A stretch of DNA of 64,000 nucleotides from Rufibacter roseolus (GTDB lineage: Bacteria; Bacteroidota; Bacteroidia; Cytophagales; Hymenobacteraceae), in assembly GCF_017916365.1 (NCBI RefSeq), contig NZ_JAFMSU010000001.1, positions 868,001 to 932,000 on the forward strand. Direction: 5' to 3'. The notes beneath the pieces were generated by a model. The model had not been told where the DNA came from. It ran no database searches and saw only the letters and a program-made list of their open reading frames with translations. This document shows, piece by piece, positions 1-8,114 of the stretch. The first letter of the stretch is position 1. Each line of letters starts with the position of its first letter. Both the position numbers and the translations under genes were made by a program.

Positions 1-585
1 GAATATCTATATTTTAACAGTTTAAAATATTTCAGAAGTGATTCCAAGGATATAACTGGAAGATTAGATCCAAGAGAATTAAATACTAAGAACTTACAAT
101 TAAAAAATCTTCTAATTAAAAAAGGAGATGTAGAAATAGAACTGAGTGAGGCTTTGTCTAATTTCAGCGGCCAATATATGGAACACCCTGATGATTCTAC
201 GGTCAGTTGTTGTTCACTTTTTACAATTGACATTGATCTTAATGGTGTTTTATCAAATGTAAGTGACAAAGCTTTAGAGATGGGTAATAAAATGTTGCTC
301 ATTTTTGATTGCTTAGCCTTTTTTAAGATTCTTGATGAATCAATAGTAAAGTGTGGCTATGAATATAAAAGGAGGCCAGTAATATATTATGATCCCAAAA
401 CTTATAATGGAGATTTGACTTTACATCATAAAGATCTGGCTTTTAAGTTTCAAGAAGAATACAGGATTCTAATAGAGTCGAAAGAAAATCAACCGATAAA
501 AATTCCTCTTCCTGGATTAAGGAACATAAGTGTAGTCATTGATTCAATGGCTGCTAAGACCCTAGAATTAAAACAAAAACAATAA
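1..585 (+). CDS. Hypothetical protein, 5' end outside the window (partial)
   Basis: The reading frame is open from base 1 to the TAA at 583-585, so the true start lies upstream; the TTG at 154 is not needed as a start. The visible part is 194 residues. Its first residues (EYLYFNSLKYFR) resemble the N-terminal segment of small uncharacterised proteins of the kind 'LYFNTLEYFR.....D..EG', often found in defence or mobile islands; this is a weak recollection, not a family call. No signal peptide or membrane segment is visible. Codon use is very AT-rich (TTA, AAA, AAT, ATA common), unlike the GC-richer neighbours, which suggests recent acquisition. It converges on yebC and ends just before a strong bidirectional terminator. 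Confidence 0.7.
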   Translation, partial: EYLYFNSLKYFRSDSKDITGRLDPRELNTKNLQLKNLLIKKGDVEIELSEALSNFSGQYMEHPDDSTVSCCSLFTIDIDLNGVLSNVSDKALEMGNKMLLIFDCLAFFKILDESIVKCGYEYKRRPVIYYDPKTYNGDLTLHHKDLAFKFQEEYRILIESKENQPIKIPLPGLRNISVVIDSMAAKTLELKQKQ

Positions 586-637
586 TATCATTACATGACT
601 CTACTAGGATATTGCTAAATGAACTACCTGACAACAC

Positions 638-671
638 AAAGGCCCGCCTTCTCCAGAGAAAGCGGGCCTTT
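638..671. terminator. Bidirectional terminator between hypothetical gene and yebC
   Basis: GC-rich stem AAAGGCCCGC / GCGGGCCTTT with a short loop and A/T tracts on both sides. It lies between convergent genes, so it can serve both strands. Confidence 0.8.
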
Positions 672-683
672 GCTATAACTGCC

Positions 684-719
684 GTTTCAGCGCCGATTTT
701 CAGAAATCAGCCTGTAAAC
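684..719. repeat. 36-nt intergenic palindrome, copy 1
   Basis: Outer GTTT (684-687) and AAAC (716-719), inner GATTT / AAATC around TCAG. The copy ends three bases before the yebC stop codon. Member of the 29-copy family described in the findings. Confidence 0.75.
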
Positions 720-722
720 AGA

Positions 723-1442
723 TTATTCTTCTTTCATGTTGTGGTACACGGCCTGTACGTCATCGTCTTCTTCCAGACGGTCTATGAGTTTTTCCATGTC
801 TTCCTGCTGCTCCGGGGAAAGTTCTTTGAGAACGGTAGGATAGCGCTGCAACTCAGAGGTTTTCACGTGAATGCCGCGCTCTTCCAGGGCTTTCTGCATG
901 GCCCCGAAGTCTCCGAAAGAGGTTTGGATGATGATCTCGTTTTCCTCTTCGTCTTTGTCAATGCTCTCCAGCCCGAAGTCAATCAAATCCAGTTCCAGTT
1001 CTTCCATGTCCAGGCCTTCAGCGTTCAAATGGAACACGCCTTTGCGTTCGAAGATGAAATCGAATTGGCCGGTGCGGCCCAGCTCACCGCCGGTGCGGTT
1101 GAAGTGCATGCGCACGTTGGCCACGGTGCGGTTCACGTTGTCGGTGGCGGTTTCTACCAGAACGGCCACGCCGTGCGGACCGTAGCCCTCATATACCACT
1201 TCTGAGTAATCGCTTTCTTCTTTGCCTTGGGCCCGTTTAATGGCGGCTTCCACGCGGTCTTTGGGCATGTTCACCCCTTTGGCGTTCTGGATGCACACCC
1301 GCAGACGAGCGTTGGTGTCTGGGTCGGGTCCGCCGGATTTCACGGCCATCACAATCTCTTTCCCTATGCGGGTGAACTGCTTGGACATCATGTCCCAGCG
1401 TTTCATCTTCCGGGCTTTCCGGAACTCAAATGCTCTTCCCAT
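723..1442 (-). CDS. yebC: YebC/PmpR (TACO1) family regulatory protein
   Basis: 239 residues, the normal family length, beginning MGRAFEFRKARKMKRW, close to the usual family start (MAGHSKWANIKHRK) in its Bacteroidota variant. It carries the conserved early block with IGKEIVMAVKSGGPDP and NAKGVNMPKDRVEAAIKRA, then VVYEGYGPHGVAVLVE, typical of this family. Members bind DNA as transcriptional regulators in some bacteria or help translation of proline-rich stretches; which applies here cannot be told from sequence. The gene stands alone on the minus strand, with the stop against a palindrome copy and a terminator beyond it. The ATG at 1442 is the only sensible start because the conserved N-terminus begins there. 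Confidence 0.93.
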   Translation of the reverse strand: MGRAFEFRKARKMKRWDMMSKQFTRIGKEIVMAVKSGGPDPDTNARLRVCIQNAKGVNMPKDRVEAAIKRAQGKEESDYSEVVYEGYGPHGVAVLVETATDNVNRTVANVRMHFNRTGGELGRTGQFDFIFERKGVFHLNAEGLDMEELELDLIDFGLESIDKDEEENEIIIQTSFGDFGAMQKALEERGIHVKTSELQRYPTVLKELSPEQQEDMEKLIDRLEEDDDVQAVYHNMKEE

Positions 1443-1507
1443 GCGGTTAGTCTAAAACAAAGTACAGACAAATATCGGGAAAAACGGCGGATAGCCCAAG
1501 CGGGTTG

Positions 1508-2368
1508 CTACACATGTTCGGCTAAATAATCTTCCAGCTTCAGCTTGCCTTTGATAGGGGCCACGCAGTCTCTTTTAGTGACTTCCACAAAGAAGGCGGC
1601 CTTCTCGTAGAGCGATCGGTTCACCAGCCGCACCATGGGCAGAAACGAGTTCACCACCCAGTACGGCACCTTAGGAATGGCCTTGTTTCCCTTCCCCACG
1701 GCCTTGCCCACCAGTTGCACCAGCTCCAGACGCGAATAGGTAACAGGACCTCCCAGTTCTATCACTTTCTCCGGCGAGGTGAGCGCCTGCACACAGGCCT
1801 CGGCCACTTCCTGCTCATGGATGGGGTTGGTGATGCGCTCGCCGTCGCCAATGGAGGCCAGGCGTCCCTTGCGGGCCATGGGCAGCAGATCCAGGAAAGC
1901 CGAGAAGAGCGCCGGCGGTTTAATGATGGTAGAGGCAATGCCGCTTTGCTGCAGCGCTTGGGCGAAGTCTTCGTGCGCCCTGAAGTAGGCTACGTGCGGG
2001 TGCTTCTCGCCGCTGAAGGCACCCACGTAGATGAATTTCTGCAATCGTCCGTGGGCCTGCGCCAGCTGCAGCACATTCAGGTTGCCTTGGAAATCCACCT
2101 CGTGGAAGGAGGTGCGGCTGCTGTCTGAGAGGCTTAGGCTCTTGCCCAGCGCCGAGATAATGAAATCCACGCCCTGCACCATCGCTGGCGAAAGGGTTTC
2201 AGGATCAGTGGGGTCGCAGATGATCACTTCGTCTACCGAGGGTTGCAGTTGCTCGGCCTTCAGGGGCGTGCGGGCGGTGGCGCGGACCTTGTATGGCTGC
2301 TGTTTCAGCACTTCCAGGATACTGGAACCTAGGCTTCCGGTGCTTCCTAAAACAAGGACTGTTTGCAT
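1508..2368 (-). CDS. NAD(P)H-binding protein, atypical short-chain dehydrogenase (SDR) fold
   Basis: 286 residues. The N-terminus MQTVLVLGSTGSLGSS is a Rossmann beta-strand with a GxTGxxG dinucleotide-binding loop. Further on, FIYVGAFSG is the expected beta-5 segment of atypical SDRs, and STIIKPPALFSAFLDL plus a GDGERITNPIHEQEVAEA stretch match the NmrA-like/NAD(P)H-binding group. The classic YxxxK pair is not evident, so a catalytic dehydrogenase role is uncertain; members include quinone oxidoreductase-like and redox-sensing proteins. It is a single gene, 65 bases upstream of yebC on the same strand, and may share a transcript with it. Substrate unknown. Confidence 0.85.
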   Translation of the reverse strand: MQTVLVLGSTGSLGSSILEVLKQQPYKVRATARTPLKAEQLQPSVDEVIICDPTDPETLSPAMVQGVDFIISALGKSLSLSDSSRTSFHEVDFQGNLNVLQLAQAHGRLQKFIYVGAFSGEKHPHVAYFRAHEDFAQALQQSGIASTIIKPPALFSAFLDLLPMARKGRLASIGDGERITNPIHEQEVAEACVQALTSPEKVIELGGPVTYSRLELVQLVGKAVGKGNKAIPKVPYWVVNSFLPMVRLVNRSLYEKAAFFVEVTKRDCVAPIKGKLKLEDYLAEHV

Positions 2369-2588
2369 AGACAGGGCGTGTAAAGAGGTGGGGGAATGTA
2401 CTCTTGTCCTCTAAACTAGCTATCTTTTGAATTTATTGCAAAAGAAGCTAGTCCAAAAATGAATTTTGGCAACAAGCTTAGCAGTCTCTTGGCGATGGAT
2501 GGTTCGCTAAATACCTAGGCCAAGCCATAGGTGAAGGATGGAAAAACTGCCTATAGTAAACCGTAAACCTGAGCGAAAAAACAAACCT

Positions 2589-2624
2589 GTTTCAGGGCTG
2601 ATTTTCTGAAAACGGCTGGAAAAC
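2589..2624. repeat. 36-nt intergenic palindrome, copy 2
   Basis: GTTT at 2589 to AAAC at 2624 with core ATTTTCTGAAAA. It ends three bases before the stop codon of the RidA-family gene. Confidence 0.75.
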
Positions 2625-2627
2625 GCC

Positions 2628-3011
2628 TTAGCCAATGTAGGCAGTAGCTTCGATTTCCACCAGCAGCGCCGGGTCAATGAGGGCTTTGACCTCCACCATG
2701 CTGGTGACCGGCCTGATGTCCTTGAAAAACTCGCCGTGCGCGCGGCCCACCTCTTCCCACCGGCTAATATCGGTCACAAACATGCGCGTGCGTACCACAT
2801 CCTGGAGCGAGGCACCGGCTTCCTGCAAGACCCGTTCAATCTTCTGCAGAATGTAAACCGTTTGGGCGTACATATCATCAAGACCAATGACCTGCCCGTT
2901 CTCTACGGCGGTGGTGCCGGCGACTTCAATCAAGGGGCCCACCCGTACGGCTCGCGAGTAAGCCACGCTGCTTTCCCAGGGCGCCCCTGAGGAGAATAAT
3001 TGACGTGCCAT
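2628..3011 (-). CDS. RidA-family enamine/imine deaminase, possibly 2-aminomuconate deaminase
   Basis: 127 residues, typical RidA/YjgF length. The sequence contains [15 protein letters not shown] near the start, a central [27 protein letters not shown], and the end [19 protein letters not shown], the signature region with the conserved Arg and Glu that hold the substrate carboxylate. RidA proteins hydrolyse reactive enamines and imines. This subgroup, with a divergent partner gene encoding ACMSD only 217 bases away, fits the 2-aminomuconate deaminase type of the tryptophan/kynurenine route; that role is inferred from neighbourhood. Divergent from the ACMSD gene, with a palindrome copy in the shared spacer and another at its stop. 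Confidence 0.85.
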   Translation of the reverse strand: MARQLFSSGAPWESSVAYSRAVRVGPLIEVAGTTAVENGQVIGLDDMYAQTVYILQKIERVLQEAGASLQDVVRTRMFVTDISRWEEVGRAHGEFFKDIRPVTSMVEVKALIDPALLVEIEATAYIG

Positions 3012-3108
3012 GTGCGTATTTAGTTAAGTGAAAGGATGCCGTAAGTTTATCTAACCTGCCGCACTTGTGCCAGTGAATGTTGTATTTGCCGGAAATAATT
3101 TGCGATGC

Positions 3109-3144
3109 GTTTGGGGCTTGTTTTGCCAAAAACAGGGTGAAAAC
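3109..3144. repeat. 36-nt intergenic palindrome, copy 3
   Basis: GTTTGGGGCTTGTTTT arm and AAAAACAGGGTGAAAAC arm around GCC. It lies between two divergent genes, so this copy cannot be a simple 3'-end terminator. Confidence 0.75.
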
Positions 3145-3228
3145 AAAGCCTGCGTAACGGGAGCCGAGACTATGTGAAAGAGATTTCGTAAGTTGAGCAA
3201 CAGTTCCTTTTTGTTTGTTCTGCCAGCC

Positions 3229-4284
3229 ATGTCCTACCAGCCGCTTAAAATAGACATCCACACCCATATTCTGCCGGAGCGTTGGCCCGATCTGCGGGAG
3301 CGGTACGGCTATGGCGGTTTCATCAGGCTGGAGCACCACAAACCCTGCTGCGCCCGCATGATGCTGGACGACCGGTTCTTCCGCGAGATCCAGGAAAACA
3401 GCTGGGATCCTGCCGCCCGCATGCGCGAGTGCGACCAGCATGGCGTGCACGTGCAGGTTTTGAGCACGGTGCCGGTCATGTTCAGCTATTGGGCCAAGCC
3501 CGAGCACACCTGGGATCTCTCCAAAATCCTCAACGACCACATTGCCGGCGTAGTCGCCCGGTACCCAACCCGGTTTGTGGGCCTGGGCACCCTGCCCATG
3601 CAGGACACCGATCTGGCCATCAAAGAACTGGAGCGCTGCGTGAAGGAGCTTGGTTTGGCCGGTGTGCAGATAGGCTCCAACGTGAACGACATTAACCTGG
3701 ACGATGCCTCGCTGTTTCCCATTTTTGAGGCCGCCGCCGATCTGGGCGCCGCTGTGTTCGTGCACCCCTGGGACATGATGGGCGAGAAGAAGATGCGCAA
3801 GTATTGGCTGCCTTGGCTCGTGAGCATGCCCGCCGAGACCTCCCGCGCCATCTGTTCGCTTATCTTCGGGGGCGTGCTGGAACGGTTGCCTAACCTCAGG
3901 CTGGCTTTCGCCCACGGCGGAGGCTCTTTCCCCTTCACCTTAGGCCGAATCCAGCACGGTTTTGACGTACGCCCCGATCTTTGCGCCGTGGATAACCCAG
4001 TGGCCCCGGAAAATTACGTGGGCAAGTTCTGGATTGACTCGCTGGTGCACTGCCCCAATACCCTGGATTTTGTGGTGAAGCAATTTGGGGCGGATAGAGT
4101 GGCTCTGGGCAGCGATTATCCTTTCCCGCTGGGTGAGCAGGAGCCGGGCAAACTCATTGAGTCAATGTCTTATTCTGCGGAGGTGAAAGAACTGCTATTG
4201 GGGGGCGCGGCCCTGCAATGGCTGGACCTGGAGAAAGAGCGTTTCCTGGTGCAGAAGCTGGCCCAAAGCAAACAAACCCCCTGA
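3229..4284 (+). CDS. 2-amino-3-carboxymuconate-6-semialdehyde decarboxylase (ACMSD)
   Basis: The enzyme decarboxylates the ring-cleavage product of 3-hydroxyanthranilate, sending tryptophan carbon to full breakdown rather than NAD synthesis. The protein (351 residues from ATG 3229) begins [16 protein letters not shown], with the HxH metal pair of amidohydrolase-fold decarboxylases, and follows the animal ACMSD sequence closely: [30 protein letters not shown] (metal His), [11 protein letters not shown] (metal His) and [10 protein letters not shown] (metal Asp). An in-frame TTG at 3193 would add 12 unrelated residues; ATG 3229 matches the family start. The kynureninase gene follows 85 bases downstream on the same strand, probably in one transcript. 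Confidence 0.96.
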   Translation: MSYQPLKIDIHTHILPERWPDLRERYGYGGFIRLEHHKPCCARMMLDDRFFREIQENSWDPAARMRECDQHGVHVQVLSTVPVMFSYWAKPEHTWDLSKILNDHIAGVVARYPTRFVGLGTLPMQDTDLAIKELERCVKELGLAGVQIGSNVNDINLDDASLFPIFEAAADLGAAVFVHPWDMMGEKKMRKYWLPWLVSMPAETSRAICSLIFGGVLERLPNLRLAFAHGGGSFPFTLGRIQHGFDVRPDLCAVDNPVAPENYVGKFWIDSLVHCPNTLDFVVKQFGADRVALGSDYPFPLGEQEPGKLIESMSYSAEVKELLLGGAALQWLDLEKERFLVQKLAQSKQTP

Positions 4285-4369
4285 TTTTCTGTTGGTGTAG
4301 AAAGTAACCGCGATGGGGCGGTTTGCACCGGCTTCTTCTTAAATTTGTTCTTCAACGTATTCGCATTTC

Positions 4370-5641
4370 ATGTCTTTTCAAAATACCCTTGCCTTTGCCC
4401 AATCGCTTGACCAGGCAGACCCGCTCAGATCGTACAGAGACCAGTTTCATATTCCAAAGTTCAACGGGGAAGACACGGTCTATCTCTGCGGCAACTCTTT
4501 GGGTTTGCAGCCCAAAGCCGCCCGGGCCGCTTTGGAGGAAGAAATGACCAAGTGGGCCGAGCTAGGCGTGGAAGGGCATTTCACCAGTGATACGCCTTGG
4601 TTTACCTACCACGCGGCCTTGGCCGAACCAACCGCCCGGCTGGTGGGCGCCTCCCCGCAGGAAGTGGTGGTCATGAACCAACTCACCGTGAACCTGCACC
4701 TCTTGCTGGTGTCTTTCTATCGGCCGCAAGGCCAGCGCTACAAAATATTGACTGAGGCCGGAGCTTTTCCTTCGGACCAGTATGCGCTGGAGAGCCAGGT
4801 GAAATTCCACGGGTTTAATCCAGATGAAGCCATTATTGAAGTTGCGCCCAGAGCCGGCGAGCATACCCTGCGCACCGAAGACATCTTGGCGGTCATCCGG
4901 GAGAAAGGCAGCGAGATAGCGCTGGTGATGATGGGCGGGGTGAACTACTACACCGGGCAGGTGTTTGACATGGCGGCCATCAGCCGCGAGGCCCATGCTG
5001 CGGGTGCTATTTGCGGCTTTGACCTGGCCCATGCCGCCGGAAACGTGCCGCTGCAACTGCATGGCTGGAACGTGGACTTTGCCGTGTGGTGTACCTATAA
5101 ATACCTGAACTCGGGCCCGGGCGGAACCTCAGGGGTGTTTGTGCACGAGCGCCACGCCAAGAACCCAGACCTGCCGCGGTTTGCCGGTTGGTGGGGCCAT
5201 GACCAGAGTGTGCGCTTCCAGATGAAGAAAGGTTTTATTCCTATGCCGGGCGCCGAAGGCTGGCAAGTCTCCAACAGCCAGATTCTACCTATGGCGGTGC
5301 ACAAAGCCTCCCTAGAGATGTTTGACCAGGCCGGCATGCAAAACCTGCGCTCCAAAAGCGAGAAGCTCACCGGTTACCTTGAATTCCTGATAGAGGAACT
5401 GCAGCAACCCAAAGAAGCCCTGGAGGTCATCACTCCCAAAGAACCCTCGGCGAGGGGTTGCCAGTTGTCATTGCTGGTGCACCAGAACGGCCGTGCGCTG
5501 TTTGAGACCTTAATGGCCAACGGCTTTATCCTGGACTGGCGCGAGCCCAACGTCATCCGGGTAGCGCCTACGCCGCTCTACAACACCTTTGAAGATGTGT
5601 TCCGGTTCGGGCAGTTTCTGGCGGCACACTTCAGGAAATAG
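4370..5641 (+). CDS. kynU: Kynureninase
   Basis: PLP-dependent enzyme splitting 3-hydroxykynurenine to 3-hydroxyanthranilate and alanine. 423 residues, normal length. Motifs match the family: FNGEDTVYLCGNSLGLQP near the N-terminus, CGFDLAHAAGNVPL in the centre with the Asp that contacts the PLP ring, and CTYKYLNSGPGG with the Schiff-base lysine. LDWREPNVIRVAPTPLYNT near the C-terminus binds substrate. Preceded at 85 bases by the ACMSD gene. The next pathway gene, kynurenine 3-monooxygenase, sits 3 kb downstream. No 3-hydroxyanthranilate dioxygenase or tryptophan dioxygenase is in the window, so the pathway must be completed elsewhere. Confidence 0.97.
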   Translation: MSFQNTLAFAQSLDQADPLRSYRDQFHIPKFNGEDTVYLCGNSLGLQPKAARAALEEEMTKWAELGVEGHFTSDTPWFTYHAALAEPTARLVGASPQEVVVMNQLTVNLHLLLVSFYRPQGQRYKILTEAGAFPSDQYALESQVKFHGFNPDEAIIEVAPRAGEHTLRTEDILAVIREKGSEIALVMMGGVNYYTGQVFDMAAISREAHAAGAICGFDLAHAAGNVPLQLHGWNVDFAVWCTYKYLNSGPGGTSGVFVHERHAKNPDLPRFAGWWGHDQSVRFQMKKGFIPMPGAEGWQVSNSQILPMAVHKASLEMFDQAGMQNLRSKSEKLTGYLEFLIEELQQPKEALEVITPKEPSARGCQLSLLVHQNGRALFETLMANGFILDWREPNVIRVAPTPLYNTFEDVFRFGQFLAAHFRK

Positions 5642-5663
5642 AGCTCTTTGCAATTAGCGGTCC

Positions 5664-5772
5664 TTTACCCACCCTACCGTTCTAAGGAGGGGCTTTCCCA
5701 ATAGAATGTTTGGGAAAGTCTTAGCCTTTATTGTTACAGTATTTGGTATTCCCTCCTGGGAGGGGTAGGTTG
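5664..5772. repeat. Nested imperfect inverted repeat downstream of kynU
   Basis: Outer arms CCACCCTACC...AAGGAGGG (about 5669-5691) and CCCTCC..GGAGGGGTAGGTTG (5751-5772) pair imperfectly; a perfect inner hairpin CTTTCCCAA / TTGGGAAAG sits at 5693-5701 and 5710-5718. It may act as the kynU terminator or be an interspersed element. Confidence 0.5.
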
Positions 5773-5854
5773 ATTTTCAACGGCAGGAAGAGATGACAAT
5801 GGATTAAAGAGCCAACCAATCCGCATCTTCCACGTGCCTTTCCTCAGGCTGTTT

Positions 5855-5890
5855 GTTTTATAGGTAGTTGTCGCAAAACGGCCTCTAAAC
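5855..5890. repeat. 36-nt intergenic palindrome, copy 4 (degenerate)
   Basis: GTTT at 5855 and AAAC ending 5890, right arm CAAAACGGCCTCTAAAC well kept, left arm decayed. Confidence 0.6.
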
Positions 5891-5969
5891 GCAAAAGCCT
5901 GCGGGAAGGCACTTTTCTTTTATGGATAGTTTCTGACATATAAGGACTTGGCGGAGCTGGCGGTCGCAC

Positions 5970-6005
5970 GTTTTTTTGCGCTTTTTCAGAAAATAGGGTA
6001 GAAAC
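5970..6005. repeat. 36-nt intergenic palindrome, copy 5
   Basis: GTTT at 5970 and AAAC ending 6005, core CTTTTTCAGAAAAT. About 75 bases upstream of the antiporter start. Confidence 0.7.
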
Positions 6006-6080
6006 ATGCGCTTCGTTTCCGTATGAAGTAAGTATTTATACGAGGAGCAGGATCCAACCTGCCAGAAACCGAAGCGGCCC

Positions 6081-7391
6081 ATGGACATTTACCTGATTTC
6101 TTTTGTGGTGGTTGGCGTTGCCGCGCTGGCCATGGCCTGGTTGCCCACCTGGTTCAAGGAAGTGCCTGTTTCCTACGCCATGCTGTTTGTCTGCGTGGGT
6201 TTCCTGCTCTACAAACTGCCCATCGGGTTGCCAGAGCCAGATCCTCTGCGCAAGAATGATTTTGCGCTGCGTCTCTCTGAGCTGTGCGTCATCATCACGC
6301 TCATGGGCACGGGCATCAAGATCAACCGGCGGTTCTCTTTGTTCAAATGGCAGGTACCGCTGCGGCTGGTGAGCTGGACCATGCTTTTGTGCATAGGTAG
6401 CCTGGCCTGGTTGGCCTGGCAGTTCCTGGGATTTTCGGTGGCCTCGGCGGTACTGCTGGCCGCGGCTTTGGCGCCCACCGACCCCGTGCTGGCCTCTGAT
6501 GTGCAGGTGGGCCCGCCCAGTGATGAGGTGGAAGACGCTACCAGGTTCGCGCTCACCGCCGAGGCCGGCCTTAACGACGGCATGGCTTTCCCGTTCACCT
6601 GGCTGGCCATCACGTTGGCTTTGCACGGGCTGGCGCCCGAAGCCTGGCTTGTGGACTGGCTTTCCTATGACCTGCTGTACCGCATTGTGGTGGGCGTGGG
6701 AACAGGCTACTTACTGGGCAAACTCTTGACGTTTCTACTGTTCAAACTTCCTAAGAAAAGCCGCTTTCCTGAGACCAAGGACGGTTTTGTGGCCATCTCC
6801 ACTACGTTGCTGGTCTACGGCCTTACCGAGATGGTGCACGGCTACGGGTTCATTGCGGTGTTTATAACTGGGCTAACCCTTAAGCACTTCGAGGAAGACA
6901 ATAATTACCACCGGGAAATGCATGATTTCACCGATCAGATTGAACGGATCCTGGTGGTGATCGTGCTCATTTTGCTGGGCGGCAGTATCAGTCGGGGCCT
7001 GTTGGATGCGCTTACCTGGCAGGGCGCGCTGGTGAGCATCGGGTTTCTGCTGGTGATTCGGCCCCTGGCCGGATACATCGGTTTATGGGGTGTTCCGGTG
7101 AAAACAAGGGAAAAGTGGGCCATCAGCTTTTTCGGGATCAGGGGCATCGGATCGGTTTTCTACCTGGCCTTCGCGCTGGGCAAAGCCGATTTCGCGAACC
7201 CTGAGGAAATCTGGGCGGTGGCGGGTTTCACTATCCTGCTCTCGGTCTTCCTGCACGGCATACTGGCCACCCCCATCATGCGCTACCTGGACAAAGTCCG
7301 GACCCCTAGCGATTTTATTGACCCCGACAAAGCAGCCCTTGAGGCTTCAGATGACCGCAAAGGTGAGTCCGTTGATAAGCCCCAAGAATAA
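6081..7391 (+). CDS. Cation:proton antiporter, CPA1/NhaP-like
   Basis: 436 residues with about twelve hydrophobic segments, as expected for the Na+/H+ exchanger fold. The family markers are AAALAPTDPVLASDVQVGPP in the discontinuous helix and ALTAEAGLNDGMAFPF, which contains the ND ion-binding pair of CPA1 antiporters. A late GIRGIGSVFYLAFAL segment also matches. The C-terminal tail is short, charged and cytoplasmic (about 35 residues), without a regulatory RCK/TrkA domain. It should exchange Na+ (or K+) for H+ across the inner membrane for pH or salt balance. The AlkB gene begins within about 20 bases of its stop, so the two may be co-transcribed. Confidence 0.93.
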   Translation: MDIYLISFVVVGVAALAMAWLPTWFKEVPVSYAMLFVCVGFLLYKLPIGLPEPDPLRKNDFALRLSELCVIITLMGTGIKINRRFSLFKWQVPLRLVSWTMLLCIGSLAWLAWQFLGFSVASAVLLAAALAPTDPVLASDVQVGPPSDEVEDATRFALTAEAGLNDGMAFPFTWLAITLALHGLAPEAWLVDWLSYDLLYRIVVGVGTGYLLGKLLTFLLFKLPKKSRFPETKDGFVAISTTLLVYGLTEMVHGYGFIAVFITGLTLKHFEEDNNYHREMHDFTDQIERILVVIVLILLGGSISRGLLDALTWQGALVSIGFLLVIRPLAGYIGLWGVPVKTREKWAISFFGIRGIGSVFYLAFALGKADFANPEEIWAVAGFTILLSVFLHGILATPIMRYLDKVRTPSDFIDPDKAALEASDDRKGESVDKPQE

Positions 7392-7411
7392 TTTAGGTGT
7401 ATCTTTCCTGC

Positions 7412-8038
7412 ATGCCGCACCTCTCCCCAGAATTTCAGCAGCAATTTGCCGCCTGTAGGTTGCCCTTGCCCCATGCCGAGGTTTACCTTCTTCCAGATTT
7501 CATTTCTCCGGAAAAACAACCAGACTTGCAACAGGCGCTGACGCAGGAAGCGGCCTGGCGGCAGGAGAAGATCAGGATGTTTGGCAAGCAGGTAGACCAA
7601 CCCCGTCTCACCGCCTGGTACGCCGATGCCGGCAAAGCCTACACCTACTCGGGCCTCACCTGGGAGCCGTTGCCCTGGCTGCCAGAACTATCAGATTTAA
7701 GAAAAGACCTGGAAAAAACCACGGGCGCCGCTTTCAACAGCGTGTTGATGAACCTTTACCGCCACGGGCAGGACAGCATGGGCTGGCACGCCGATGACGA
7801 ACCCGAACTGGGAAAGAACCCCATCATCGCCTCCATCAGCCTGGGCCAGGAGCGCACCTTCTCCTTCCGGCACCGCCAACAGAAAGACCTTAAACACCAA
7901 CTGATCTTACCCTCCGGCAGTCTGCTGTTGATGGCCGGCCCTACCCAACACTTCTGGCACCACCAGCTCCCCAAAACCACCAAACCCCTGCAGCCCAGAA
8001 TCAATCTCACGTTCAGGTTTATTTACTCTAATGAGTGA
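7412..8038 (+). CDS. AlkB-type 2-oxoglutarate/Fe(II) dioxygenase (DNA alkylation repair)
   Basis: Repairs methylated bases such as 1-methyladenine by oxidative demethylation. From ATG 7412 it has 208 residues; a GTG at 7397 could add five. Key segments: SVLMNLYRHGQDSMGWHADD with the HxD iron pair and the typical N-x-Y substrate loop, ISLGQERTFSFRH, then QHFWHH with the second iron His, and PRINLTFRF with the two Arg that hold 2-oxoglutarate. This is the ALKBH2/3-like bacterial group. It converges on ogt, another alkylation repair gene, making a functional pair. The gap to ogt is filled by a long hairpin of repeated words. Confidence 0.92.
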   Translation: MPHLSPEFQQQFAACRLPLPHAEVYLLPDFISPEKQPDLQQALTQEAAWRQEKIRMFGKQVDQPRLTAWYADAGKAYTYSGLTWEPLPWLPELSDLRKDLEKTTGAAFNSVLMNLYRHGQDSMGWHADDEPELGKNPIIASISLGQERTFSFRHRQQKDLKHQLILPSGSLLLMAGPTQHFWHHQLPKTTKPLQPRINLTFRFIYSNE

Positions 8039-8114
8039 TTGAGTGAATGAGAGGATGAGTGAATGATAAAAAAGTACATTTTCTCAATCACTCAATCATT
8101 CATTCTCTCATTCA
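8033..8114. repeat. Inverted repeat of GAGTGAAT-like words (terminator region)
   Basis: The left half (8034-8068) is built of GAGTGA, TTGAGTGAATGAG and GATGAGTGAATGA words; the right half (8082-8114) carries their complements (CAATCACTCAATCATTCATT). It forms a long AT-rich imperfect hairpin between convergent alkB and ogt and overlaps both ends. Confidence 0.7.

Larger units (their letters stand above)
5642..6080. other. 438-base gap with a nested hairpin and two palindromes
   Basis: No coding region is supported here. The gap holds the nested inverted repeat at 5664-5772, palindrome copies 4 and 5, and presumably the antiporter promoter, which I could not place. Confidence 0.6.

Noticed and set aside
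612-1205. Long plus-strand open frame opposite yebC
   Set aside because: It is the antisense shadow of a well-conserved gene and shows no family features; its first part runs through the terminator and a palindrome copy.
2926-3915. 329-codon minus-strand open frame across the ACMSD gene
   Set aside because: Complementary to a strongly conserved enzyme; His/Gly/Gln-rich pseudo-protein typical of antisense reading in GC-rich DNA.
4270-4315. Left-arm-like CCTGATTTTCTG at the ACMSD stop
   Set aside because: The matching right arm is missing, so it was not counted as a palindrome copy; it could be a decayed one.
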